From NCBI GenBank assembly GCA_038235275.1, contig JBBSUC010000030.1:1-64000 (forward strand): a stretch of DNA of 64,000 bases, read 5' to 3'. Under the pieces are notes generated by a model. The model made no database searches, was not told where the DNA came from, and worked only from the letters and a program-made list of their open reading frames with translations. This document shows, one piece after another, positions 34,758 through 42,912 of the stretch. Positions within the stretch are counted from its first letter, which is position 1. The number at the start of each line of letters is the position of its first letter. A program made the position numbers and the translations under genes. Origin of the DNA: Persicitalea sp038235275. Lineage in GTDB: Bacteria > Bacteroidota > Bacteroidia > Cytophagales > Spirosomataceae.

Positions 34758-36587
34758 ATGCTAAGGAAATCACTGATTGCGTTACTTCCGATTATTATTG
34801 CTTTTTTGTCGGCTTGTACCAGAAAAACTACCGACCACTCCATGCAATCTGATTTTCCGAAACACGACAAACTGGTCATCTACCAGATATTCACCCGGCT
34901 TTTTGGGAACCAAAACCTCACCAATAAATTTTACGGCTCGCGGGACACCAATGGCGTCGGCAAGTTCAACGACATTACACCTGCCGCCCTCAAAGCGTTG
35001 AAAGACTTTGGCGTGTCGCATGTCTGGTATACGGGCGTGATCGAACACGCCACGATGACTGACTATTCGGCATTTGGCATAAATCCCGATAATCCGATGA
35101 TTGTCAAGGGTCGGGCGGGGTCGCCTTACGCCATCAAGGACTACTATGACGTAGACCCCGACCTGGCGGTGGACGTGAACAACCGCATGGCGGAATTCGA
35201 CGCCCTGCTCAAACGCACTCACGAGGCTGATTTGAAATCCATCATCGACTTTGTTCCCAACCATGTGGCGCGGCAGTACGCCTCTGACGCCAAGCCCGCC
35301 GGGGTGCGTGACTTCGGCGAAGGCGACCGGACCGAGGTGGTCTTCGACCAGCAGAATAACTTTTACTATCTGCCCAACCAGCCCTTTCGCTCGCCAGAGG
35401 ACATCGAGTCTCCCGTTCGGGTGGAAAAGGATTACGTGGAGAATCCCGCCAAAGCTACGGGCAACGATGTGTTCAATCCGCATCCGACAATCTACGACTG
35501 GTACGAGACCATTAAGCTCAACTACGGCGTGGACTACCTCGACCGGCACACCAAGTATTTCGATCCCATGCCCGCCACCTGGCTGCAAATGCGGGATATT
35601 TTGGTGTATTGGACGAAAAAAGGCGTGGATGGCTTCCGCTGCGACATGGCCGAAATGGTACCCGTAGAGTTCTGGGGCTGGGTGATTCCCGAGATTCAGG
35701 TAGTGAATCCCGACATTATTTTCATCGCCGAGATTTACAATCCTAGTGAGTACCACAATTATATTACCAAGGGAAAATTCGACTACCTCTACGACAAAGT
35801 CGGGCTGTACAACTACCTGCGGCCCATCATGGAAGGCAGCGGCACGGTTGAGAACATCACGAAGCTGTGGCAGAACGAGTCGGGCGACATCGCCAACCAC
35901 ATGCTGCGCTTTCTGGAAAACCACGACGAGCAGCGCATCGCCTCTCGCTTTTTCGCCAACGACCCGTGGGTGGCGGTACCCGCCATGACGCTAAGCGCCA
36001 CGCTGCATACTGGCCCGATGATGGTCTATTTCGGGCAGGAAGTCGGCGTCAATCCCACGCAGCCCGAAGGCTTCCAGGGCGACGATGGCCGCACGTCGAT
36101 TTTTGACTACTGGGGCGTTCCCGAATTCCAAAAATGGGTGAATGGCGGCCAGTTCGATGGCGGCGGCCTGGATGCAAACCAAAAGAAACTCCGCCAGTTC
36201 TACAACAACCTCAACCACTTCGTGGTGGAAAATGAAGCCATTCGCACGGGTAAATTTTACGATTTACAATACGTCAACATCGACGGCCAAAGCCCCGACT
36301 ACGATAAAACCCGCACGTACGCCTACCTGCGTTACACGGAAAACCAGCGTTTTCTTTGCGTCTATAATTTTGACAAAACCAAAACCATCAACACGACGGT
36401 CAAAATCCCGCAAGGAGTGTTAATTGATACGCTGGGTCTTGCTGATGATAAATTGTATAAATTGACCGAAGTTTTTCCAAAAAAAGAATTCAAAAAAGAG
36501 TCGAATGCCAAAGAAATCGCAAGCAACGGCATCCCGATCACGCTATTACCCATCTCAGTCATAATCATTGAGATAAAAGATCATTGA
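34758..36587 (+). CDS. GH13 alpha-amylase family lipoprotein
   Basis: A 609-residue glycoside hydrolase predicted to act at the outer membrane or periplasm on starch-derived glucans. The signal ends FLSAC, with Cys20 as the lipidation site. The barrel carries nucleophile Asp296 (FRCDMAEMV), acid/base Glu325 (FIAEIYNP) and ENHDEQR. FVPNHVARQYASD matches the conserved region I. The last 14 codons overlap the left arm of a 24-bp inverted repeat, so the C-terminus (ISVIIIEIKDH) may have been reshaped by it. The transporter gene follows. Confidence 0.92.
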   Translation: MLRKSLIALLPIIIAFLSACTRKTTDHSMQSDFPKHDKLVIYQIFTRLFGNQNLTNKFYGSRDTNGVGKFNDITPAALKALKDFGVSHVWYTGVIEHATMTDYSAFGINPDNPMIVKGRAGSPYAIKDYYDVDPDLAVDVNNRMAEFDALLKRTHEADLKSIIDFVPNHVARQYASDAKPAGVRDFGEGDRTEVVFDQQNNFYYLPNQPFRSPEDIESPVRVEKDYVENPAKATGNDVFNPHPTIYDWYETIKLNYGVDYLDRHTKYFDPMPATWLQMRDILVYWTKKGVDGFRCDMAEMVPVEFWGWVIPEIQVVNPDIIFIAEIYNPSEYHNYITKGKFDYLYDKVGLYNYLRPIMEGSGTVENITKLWQNESGDIANHMLRFLENHDEQRIASRFFANDPWVAVPAMTLSATLHTGPMMVYFGQEVGVNPTQPEGFQGDDGRTSIFDYWGVPEFQKWVNGGQFDGGGLDANQKKLRQFYNNLNHFVVENEAIRTGKFYDLQYVNIDGQSPDYDKTRTYAYLRYTENQRFLCVYNFDKTKTINTTVKIPQGVLIDTLGLADDKLYKLTEVFPKKEFKKESNAKEIASNGIPITLLPISVIIIEIKDH

Positions 36588-36608
36588 TTATGACTGAGAT
36601 GGGTAATA
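36544..36608. repeat. 24-bp perfect inverted repeat at the amylase 3' end
   Basis: Arms at 36544-36567 and 36585-36608 are perfect reverse complements over 24 bases with a 17-base loop that also contains two copies of ATCATTGA-like sequence. The left arm is coding and the right arm lies past the stop. No T-run follows. Confidence 0.9.
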
Positions 36609-36617
36609 TTGGTATTA

Positions 36618-36630
36618 GCCCTTTCAGGGC
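36618..36630. repeat. GCCCTTTCAGGGC element copy
   Basis: This 13-mer is the exact reverse complement of the GCCCTGAAAGGGC hairpin at 40585-40597. It is flanked by TATTA, as are parts of the 40.5-kb element. It is probably a partial copy of the same dispersed element in opposite orientation. Confidence 0.6.
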
Positions 36631-36665
36631 AACACCTACTCAGCGTCCAACGGCTATTCTATAAA

Positions 36666-36689
36666 TCATCACTCATAATTCATCATTCC
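36666..36689. repeat. Heptamer array (TCATnnn)3
   Basis: TCATCAC, TCATAAT and TCATCAT follow each other with period 7 and end two bases before the TTG start of the transporter gene. The position and unit resemble the (TCATTCA)3 array before folD. Confidence 0.65.
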
Positions 36690-36690
36690 C

Positions 36691-38262
36691 TTGGACATCC
36701 CTCTCCCCTCCCCCAACATCCCCACCGTGCGGCTTAAGCCACGGCTAAGTTTTTGGGACATCTGGAACATGAGTTTCGGGTTTCTGGGTATTCAGTTCGG
36801 TTTTGCCCTGCAAAACGCCAACGTCAGCCGCATTTTCGAGACGTTGGGGGCCAGCGTGGACGATATTCCCATCCTGTGGGTAGCTGCCCCGCTGACCGGG
36901 TTGCTGATTCAGCCCGTCGTGGGCTATTTCAGCGACCGGACCTGGACGCGGCTGGGGCGGCGGCGGCCTTACTTCCTGACGGGCGCGGTGCTGGCTTCGC
37001 TGGCGTTGTTCGTCATGCCCAACTCACCCACGCTGTGGTTTGCCGCCGGGATGCTGTGGATCATGGACGCCTCAATCAACATTTCGATGGAGCCTTTTAG
37101 GGCCTTTGTGGGCGATAATCTGCCGTCCGACCAGACGACCTCGGGCTTCGCCATGCAGAGTTTTTTCATCGGCTCGGGGGCCATCGTCGCCTCCTCCTTA
37201 CCCTACGTACTGACCAACTGGTTCAGCGTGCCCAATCAGGCCGCCGAGGGCATTATTCCCGATTCGGTGAAGTGGTCCTTTTATCTGGGCGGGGCGGTAT
37301 TCTTTGCGGCAGTACTCTGGACGGTTTTCCGCTCAAAAGAATATTCGCCCGACGAACTGCGATCTTTTTCGGAACCCATCGACGAGAAGCCCCTACACGG
37401 TGAGGGCGTACTGGCCGCCAAAATTTCGGAAAACAACGGTCAATCACAAATCACCAAGGGCCTCGTCATCGCGGTCATCGGGTTGATTCTGTCGGGCTGG
37501 CTTTATTCTCAGGATTTGAACAAAGAATTATATGTCTTTTCGGTAGGCACTTTCCTGGTCGGGGTGCTTTTCACTTTGTCGGGACTGATGCAGCGGCGGG
37601 GTTCGTACGCCAACGGATTCGTGACCATCATGAACGACTTCGAGACCATGCCCGCTACCATGAAGCAACTCGCCGTGGTGCAGTTTTTCTCCTGGTTTGC
37701 CCTCTTCGCCATGTGGATTTACATGACGCCCGCCGTGACGAGTCATCTCTACGGCACCACCGACACCACTTCGAAGCTTTACAACGACGGAGCCGATTGG
37801 GTCGGGTTGTGCATGGGTGTGTACAATGGCGTCGCAGCTTTGGTGGCTTTCGGTATTCCGGTAGTAGCACGTCTGACGAGTCGGCGCGTTACGCATTTGT
37901 TGTGTCTGAGCGCGGGCGGGCTGGCGTTGCTTTCCATTTATTTCATGGGCAATCCTGATTATTTGATGTTGTCGATGGTTGGGATTGGCATTGCCTGGGC
38001 GTCCATCTTGTCGGTGCCTTACGCTATGCTGGCGGGTTCACTGCCTGCCCACAAGATGGGCTATTACATGGGCGTGTTCAATTTTTTTATCGTCATTCCG
38101 CAAATTGTCGCGGCGGCACTATTGGGATTTCTCGTAAAATCGTTGTTTAATGGAGAACCGATTTACGCCCTCGTTCTGGGCGGAGGATCGATGATACTGG
38201 CCGGGCTACTGTGTTTAAGGGTAAAAGACCAGGCTACCGGGCATGAAATTTTAACGAGCTAA
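36691..38262 (+). CDS. SLC45-type MFS sugar transporter, probably for maltose
   Basis: A 523-residue inner-membrane transporter with 12 predicted helices. The start is a TTG; no ATG precedes helix 1, and the N-terminus KPRLSFWDIWNMSFGFLGIQ looks complete. The loop 2-3 signature is GYFSDRTWTRLGRRRPYFL, of the type seen in SLC45 and GPH sugar carriers. A central hydrophilic loop lies at about residues 215-255. It sits between an amylase gene and otsAB, and the maltose phosphorylase needs imported maltose, so proton-linked maltose uptake is the likely role. Confidence 0.87.
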   Translation: MDIPLPSPNIPTVRLKPRLSFWDIWNMSFGFLGIQFGFALQNANVSRIFETLGASVDDIPILWVAAPLTGLLIQPVVGYFSDRTWTRLGRRRPYFLTGAVLASLALFVMPNSPTLWFAAGMLWIMDASINISMEPFRAFVGDNLPSDQTTSGFAMQSFFIGSGAIVASSLPYVLTNWFSVPNQAAEGIIPDSVKWSFYLGGAVFFAAVLWTVFRSKEYSPDELRSFSEPIDEKPLHGEGVLAAKISENNGQSQITKGLVIAVIGLILSGWLYSQDLNKELYVFSVGTFLVGVLFTLSGLMQRRGSYANGFVTIMNDFETMPATMKQLAVVQFFSWFALFAMWIYMTPAVTSHLYGTTDTTSKLYNDGADWVGLCMGVYNGVAALVAFGIPVVARLTSRRVTHLLCLSAGGLALLSIYFMGNPDYLMLSMVGIGIAWASILSVPYAMLAGSLPAHKMGYYMGVFNFFIVIPQIVAAALLGFLVKSLFNGEPIYALVLGGGSMILAGLLCLRVKDQATGHEILTS

Positions 38263-38266
38263 GCGT

Positions 38267-40492
38267 ATGAAAAACCTCCCTACCCGCAAAAAAGGCCGCC
38301 TGATCATTGTCGCCTATCGACTTCCCTTTAAAATAATAAAAAACGACAGCGGCCCTTCGCTCTTTCAAAATTCCGGCGGACTGGTTTCTGCCGTGCTTTC
38401 GCTGGCGCAGGGTAGCGAAAGCAACACCAGCTTCGAGTTCGAGGACAAAATCCAGTGGATTGGCTACACCGACAACACCGCCGAAGAACTGGCAGGTGTG
38501 ACGCTGGAAAACGACAATTTCAAGGCACATCCCGTTTTTATTTCGCAAGAACTGAACGACAACTATTACGAAGGTTTCTGCAACGATCTGATTTGGCCCC
38601 TTTTCCACTATTTCCCGACCTTGGCTAAGTTTGAAACCAAGTTTTTTGAGGCATATCAAGAGGCCAACCTGCTTTTCTACGATACCATGAAGGACGTCAT
38701 TCAGCCCGATGATGTCATCTGGATTCACGACTACCAACTGATGATGCTGCCCGACATGATCCGGCAGAAGTTTCCAAAAAATAAAATCGGCTTCTTTTTT
38801 CACATCCCCTTTCCGTCCTTCGAGTTATTCCGCTTGTTGCCCTCCATTTGGCGGGAGGCCATTATCGACGGTATTTTGGGAGCCGATGTGGTCGGTTTTC
38901 ACACCAATGACTACGTGGAGTACTTCCTGAAAGCCGTGCGGATGGTGATCGGGCAGGGCAACCGGATGCACTACGTCAACTTGAACAATCGGCTGGTGAA
39001 AGTAGACGCTTTCCCGATCAGCATCGACTACCAGAAATTTAACGATGCCTTTGACGATCCAAAAGTCATTAAAGCCCGGCACGATGCGCGGATACCTTTG
39101 ATGGAAAAAGTTATTTTCTCGGTCGATCGGTTGGATTATTCCAAAGGACTCCTCAACCGCCTGAAAGGTTACGAACGTTTTCTGGAACAGTACCAGGAAT
39201 GGCACGGGCGGGTATCATTCGTAATGATGGTGGTACCTTCGCGCGACCAAATCGAGCAATACCAGCAAATGAAGTCCGAAATCGACCAGACCGTCGGGCG
39301 TATCGGGGCAAAGTATGGCCGGATCAATTGGCAACCCATTATCTATCAGTACCGCTCCATGCCTTTTGAGGAGTTGGTCGGCCTTTACACGGCCAGCGAT
39401 GTGGCCCTCATCACACCCGTTCGAGACGGCATGAATCTGGTGTGCAAGGAGTACGTGGCCAGCCGCAAAGACGAACAGGGCGTCCTGATTCTGAGCGAGA
39501 TGGCCGGAGCCGCCGCCGAGTTGGGCGAAGCCCTCATCATCAATCCCACCGATAGCCAGGAAATTGCCGACGCTATCGATAAGGCTCTGGAAATGGAACC
39601 CGAAGACCAAAGGAAGCGCATGGTAGCCATGCAGCAGCGCTTGCGGGAATACGACGTTTTTGCGTGGACAAACGACTTTTTTACCCAAATGATTATGATC
39701 GATCAAGAACATAAAAGATTGAAATTAGATTACCTGACCGACGATGACATCGTCGAAATGGACAGTGCTTACACCAAAGCCAAAAACCGCTTGTTCTTTT
39801 TTGACTACGACGGCACGCTTGTTCCCATCGTCCGCGAACCGGAAGACGCTATCATTTCCGCCGAAACCAAGGCCATTGTGGCCGAACTGGCCAAGCGCGA
39901 CACGGTGGTTGTCATCAGCGGCCGCGACCGCAAGTTTCTGTTGGATGTCGTGGGTGATCTGCCCGTCCATATCGTGGCCGAACACGGTGCCTTGATTCGC
40001 AAGAAGGGTGAAACGGAATTCGTGATGAATGCTGCCTACGAGGAAAACTGGAAGGACGACATTCGACCCATTCTGGAACTGTACGTGAAGCGCTGCCCTG
40101 GTGCGTTCGTGGAGGAAAAAGAAACCTCGCTGGCCTGGCACTACCGCACCGCCGACGACCACGAATACGCCCTGCGGCGGGCGCAGGAGCTGGCCTGGCA
40201 GCTCAAAAGCTTTATTCAGCCCGAGCAAAGCCTCCAAATTATCGAGGGTAACATGGTCATCGAGGTAAAGAAAACCGCTTTTAACAAGGGTACGTCGGCT
40301 AAATCGTTTGTGGAGGAAGGCGACTACGACTTCATTCTGGCAATGGGCGACGACACCACCGACGAGGATATGTTCGAAGTCCTGCCCGATTCGGCCTATA
40401 CCGTAAAAGTGGGAGACGCGCTGTCGATCGCCAAGAAACACATCAAGAATCAGTACGCGGTGATGGAATTGTTGAATACGTTTAAAGAGTAA
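38267..40492 (+). CDS. Bifunctional trehalose-6-phosphate synthase / phosphatase (OtsA-OtsB fusion)
   Basis: It makes trehalose from UDP-glucose and glucose 6-phosphate. The 741-residue protein joins a GT20 synthase (residues about 1-480) to a HAD-type phosphatase (about 505-741). The synthase has the glucose-phosphate loop LFQNSGGLVSAV, HDYQLMMLPDMIR, the phosphate-binding Arg/Lys of FSVDRLDYSKGLLNR, and VRDGMNLVCKEYVA. The phosphatase has FFDYDGTLVPI, VISGRD and AMGDDTTDEDMF. It starts four bases after the transporter stop, so it shares that transcript. Carbon from maltose can thus be stored as an osmoprotectant. Confidence 0.96.
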   Translation: MKNLPTRKKGRLIIVAYRLPFKIIKNDSGPSLFQNSGGLVSAVLSLAQGSESNTSFEFEDKIQWIGYTDNTAEELAGVTLENDNFKAHPVFISQELNDNYYEGFCNDLIWPLFHYFPTLAKFETKFFEAYQEANLLFYDTMKDVIQPDDVIWIHDYQLMMLPDMIRQKFPKNKIGFFFHIPFPSFELFRLLPSIWREAIIDGILGADVVGFHTNDYVEYFLKAVRMVIGQGNRMHYVNLNNRLVKVDAFPISIDYQKFNDAFDDPKVIKARHDARIPLMEKVIFSVDRLDYSKGLLNRLKGYERFLEQYQEWHGRVSFVMMVVPSRDQIEQYQQMKSEIDQTVGRIGAKYGRINWQPIIYQYRSMPFEELVGLYTASDVALITPVRDGMNLVCKEYVASRKDEQGVLILSEMAGAAAELGEALIINPTDSQEIADAIDKALEMEPEDQRKRMVAMQQRLREYDVFAWTNDFFTQMIMIDQEHKRLKLDYLTDDDIVEMDSAYTKAKNRLFFFDYDGTLVPIVREPEDAIISAETKAIVAELAKRDTVVVISGRDRKFLLDVVGDLPVHIVAEHGALIRKKGETEFVMNAAYEENWKDDIRPILELYVKRCPGAFVEEKETSLAWHYRTADDHEYALRRAQELAWQLKSFIQPEQSLQIIEGNMVIEVKKTAFNKGTSAKSFVEEGDYDFILAMGDDTTDEDMFEVLPDSAYTVKVGDALSIAKKHIKNQYAVMELLNTFKE

Positions 40493-40509
40493 GTTCATAA
40501 AGTCTTTTC

Positions 40510-40600
40510 TGTCAGCCCCGAAGGGGTATCAAATATTAGCGCGGGGGAAGCCCTGCTATTATTCCGATGTTCAACCATTTGCAAGCCCTGAAAGGGCGAA
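40510..40600. repeat. Three-hairpin intergenic element of the GCCCTGAAAGGGC type
   Basis: Three short hairpins follow each other: GCCCCGAAGGGGT (about 40514-40527), an AGC-GGG...CCC-GCT inverted repeat (about 40538-40557), and GCCCTGAAAGGGC (40585-40597). The layout resembles dispersed intergenic elements I recall from Bacteroidota genomes. The start codon of the next gene lies inside it. Confidence 0.65.
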
Positions 40601-41409
40601 GTATTGTCGCTCTCATTTTTGCGCTTCTGATTTTGGGTTTTATTCCAAAATCAGAAGACCCGGAGCAGGTATTTTTGGAGAAAATGGGTAAGGTAAGTTC
40701 GGGGACGACGCCTGAACTGACTCTACGTATGGCCGAGACCTTCCTGGGCGTACCTTATGTGGCGCAAACGCTGGAAGGCAATGCGAACGAGCAGTTGGTT
40801 TGCCGCTTCGACGCGCTGGACTGTACTACGCTGGTCGATGTGTCGGTGGCTTTGGCGCTGGCCAAAAAAGAGAATTTGGATTACGGCCAGTTCCTAAAAA
40901 AAATGACGCAACTCCGCTACGCCGGGGGAACAGTCGATGGCTACCCGTCGCGGCAGCATTATTTCCTGTCGTGGCGGAATCAGGGGTTAGAAAGTGGCAT
41001 GATAAAAGACGCCACCAAAGAACTAAGCGGAATTCCCTACCAAAAGGAAATCAACTTCATGTCCACTCACGCGGATTTATACAAGGGTATCGATTCTGAG
41101 GAAATTTTGAAAAAAATCAAAGCCAACGAGCAGCAAGTCAACGCTGAAAAGTATTTTTACATCCCCAAAGCCGACGTCCAAAAAATCGAAGCCAAGCTCA
41201 AAGACGGCGACATCATCGGCATCACCTCCACCATCGCCGGACTAGACTGCAATCACCAGGGCATCGTCAAAATGCAAAAGGGCCGTGCCCACCTCGTCCA
41301 CGCCTCCACCACCGCCAAAAAAGTAATTGTTAGTCCCGAACCATTGGCTGACTACCTCAATTCAGTTAAAAGACACAGCGGAATTATTATCCTCCGTTTG
41401 AATGATTAA
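40567..41409 (+). CDS. DUF1460 family protein (NlpC/P60-like fold)
   Basis: A 280-residue exported or membrane-anchored protein of the DUF1460 family, related to papain-like cell-wall amidases. The likely nucleophile is Cys86 in ALDCTTLVD; further features are AGGTVDGYPSRQHYF and a conserved His in GLDCNHQGIV. The N-terminus is a hydrophobic stretch (VALIFALLILGF) preceded by a short basic segment. That segment, HLQALKGR, is encoded by the third hairpin of the intergenic element, and no better start is visible downstream. A peptidoglycan-trimming role is inferred. Confidence 0.85.
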   Translation: MFNHLQALKGRSIVALIFALLILGFIPKSEDPEQVFLEKMGKVSSGTTPELTLRMAETFLGVPYVAQTLEGNANEQLVCRFDALDCTTLVDVSVALALAKKENLDYGQFLKKMTQLRYAGGTVDGYPSRQHYFLSWRNQGLESGMIKDATKELSGIPYQKEINFMSTHADLYKGIDSEEILKKIKANEQQVNAEKYFYIPKADVQKIEAKLKDGDIIGITSTIAGLDCNHQGIVKMQKGRAHLVHASTTAKKVIVSPEPLADYLNSVKRHSGIIILRLND

Positions 41410-41432
41410 AAGGAGAATTCGCTTCTCTTTTA
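41409..41432 (+). terminator. Weak terminator-like hairpin after the DUF1460 gene
   Basis: AAAGGAGAA pairs with TTCTCTTTT (one G-T pair) around a 5-base loop, with only a short T stretch. It lies between the DUF1460 and MscS genes. Confidence 0.45.
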
Positions 41433-41463
41433 TTCTTTCGTTCAACCATTCACTCCTTTACCA

Positions 41464-42504
41464 TTGAAAATAGAGTACTGGCAAGTTCTGGCCCTAGCCG
41501 CCGTTGCGGGCATGATGACCGGCTGGCTGGCGATCAGGATTTTAAAATTCATTTCCCGGAAACAAGATACCAAGACCTGGCAGACGGTACACCAGAGCAT
41601 CACGAGTGTGCTGTACTTTTTCTTCCTGGTGCTGTTTGTCAACCTGGTAGCCAACAACCACTACGCGACCAGGGACGAGAGTTATTTAATTTACAGCGCC
41701 AGCAAAATTGCTCTCATTACCGTCAGCACCTGGCTGGCGATTCGCCTTGTTCTGCTGTTCGAAAGGTTGATTCTCAATCAATTGGATCTGAACAAAACTA
41801 ATAATCTGCAAGAGCGAAAGCTCTTCACCAAGGTAAAGTTTATCAAGCGGCTGATTATCATTGCCATTCTGATCCTCGCGATGGCCCTGCTCCTACTCAG
41901 CTTTCAGCGAGGACGGGAATTTGGGCTGGGATTGCTCACCTCGGCGGGCATCGTGTCCGTTATCGTGGGTTTTGCGGCCCAGAAAACTATCGCCAACCTG
42001 CTGGCCGGAATCCAAATAGCCTTCACGCAGCCCATCAAAATTGAGGATGTCGTGATTGTGGAAGGCGAATGGGGAACGATCGAGGAAATCAATCTGACTT
42101 ACGTGGTGGTGCGAATCTGGGACTTTCGGCGACTGATTCTCCCCATCACCTACTTTGTCGAAAAGCCTTTCCAGAACTGGACGCGCAATGATTCGCGCGT
42201 CGTGGGTGCGGCCATGTTTTACCTTGATTACCACACGCCCGTCGATAAACTACGCGAGCATTTCATGATGATCCTGGCCGACTCTCCACTCTGGGACAAT
42301 GATACGGCCGCCCTGCAACTGACCGACACCAAAGATCAGTACATCGTGTTACGGGCGATCATGTCGGCTCGCACTGCGCCCGATGCCTTCGACTTACGTT
42401 GCTACGTGCGGGAGCGCATGATCGAATTCATCCGGGAAAAGTATCCGCAGTCGTTGCCTTCACTTCCCATAAGGTTCAACCAAGACCCATCCGATCGGTC
42501 GTAG
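41464..42504 (+). CDS. MscS-family mechanosensitive channel
   Basis: A 346-residue inner-membrane channel protein that likely releases solutes on hypo-osmotic shock. The start is TTG. Four to five membrane helices occupy residues about 5-185. The pore helix and following region are recognisable in LTSAGIVSVIVGFAAQKTIANLLAGIQIAFTQ, with GDxV-type IKIEDVVIVEGEWGTIEEI in the beta domain. The C-terminal vestibule is short. It follows the trehalose and DUF1460 genes, and an osmotic link with trehalose synthesis is possible but not shown. Confidence 0.9.
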   Translation: MKIEYWQVLALAAVAGMMTGWLAIRILKFISRKQDTKTWQTVHQSITSVLYFFFLVLFVNLVANNHYATRDESYLIYSASKIALITVSTWLAIRLVLLFERLILNQLDLNKTNNLQERKLFTKVKFIKRLIIIAILILAMALLLLSFQRGREFGLGLLTSAGIVSVIVGFAAQKTIANLLAGIQIAFTQPIKIEDVVIVEGEWGTIEEINLTYVVVRIWDFRRLILPITYFVEKPFQNWTRNDSRVVGAAMFYLDYHTPVDKLREHFMMILADSPLWDNDTAALQLTDTKDQYIVLRAIMSARTAPDAFDLRCYVRERMIEFIREKYPQSLPSLPIRFNQDPSDRS

Positions 42505-42912
42505 CGAGTCCCACTAACTGGCCCCAGTCTCCCCTTCTTTACTCCTCCCCTCATTTCGGGAACAATTTCCCCCTGCCTTTTCCCCCAATTTCCGTCTTTT
42601 AAAAAACCAGACGGTGGATTACCATCTTTGCATTTTTATTTAAAAAAAAACTCATAGTCAGGTGATTAAATTGTTTAATTTTTTTGTTAGTAAAAGTAAA
42701 TCACAAAATTCAAAATGATTCAGATAGCCTAGGTTGTGTAAAAATTCCATCAAAATGATTCTGGTCTATCTTTTTTAAAGGGGGTGATGAAACGAGCTTT
42801 GATTTGATAGGCTACATCAGGTTATTAGTTATAACATCTGGATACTTAAATATTTCATTACTCGCTAAATCGTTTTTATTATTAATTTTTCCAAATCATT
42901 AGTAACCTGATT
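42505..42912. other. Long AT-rich region upstream of the esterase gene
   Basis: These 408 bases hold no credible gene. The first 100 are pyrimidine-rich; the rest is strongly AT-rich. CATCTTTG at 42623-42630 is one base off the -7 consensus. The 12-mer TCAAAATGATTC occurs twice exactly 40 bases apart (42710-42721 and 42750-42761), which could be a regulator site. No terminator for mscS is evident. Confidence 0.5.
42710..42761 (+). promoter_or_regulatory. Direct repeat TCAAAATGATTC, two copies, possible operator
   Basis: Two identical 12-mers are spaced by 40 bases (about four helical turns) in the leader of the esterase gene. That spacing would place both sites on the same face of the DNA. 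No regulator is assigned. Confidence 0.35.

Noticed and set aside
34782..35924. A 380-codon open frame on the minus strand opposite the GH13 lipoprotein gene
   Set aside because: The GH13 motifs and catalytic residues are on the plus strand; the antisense product has no motif.
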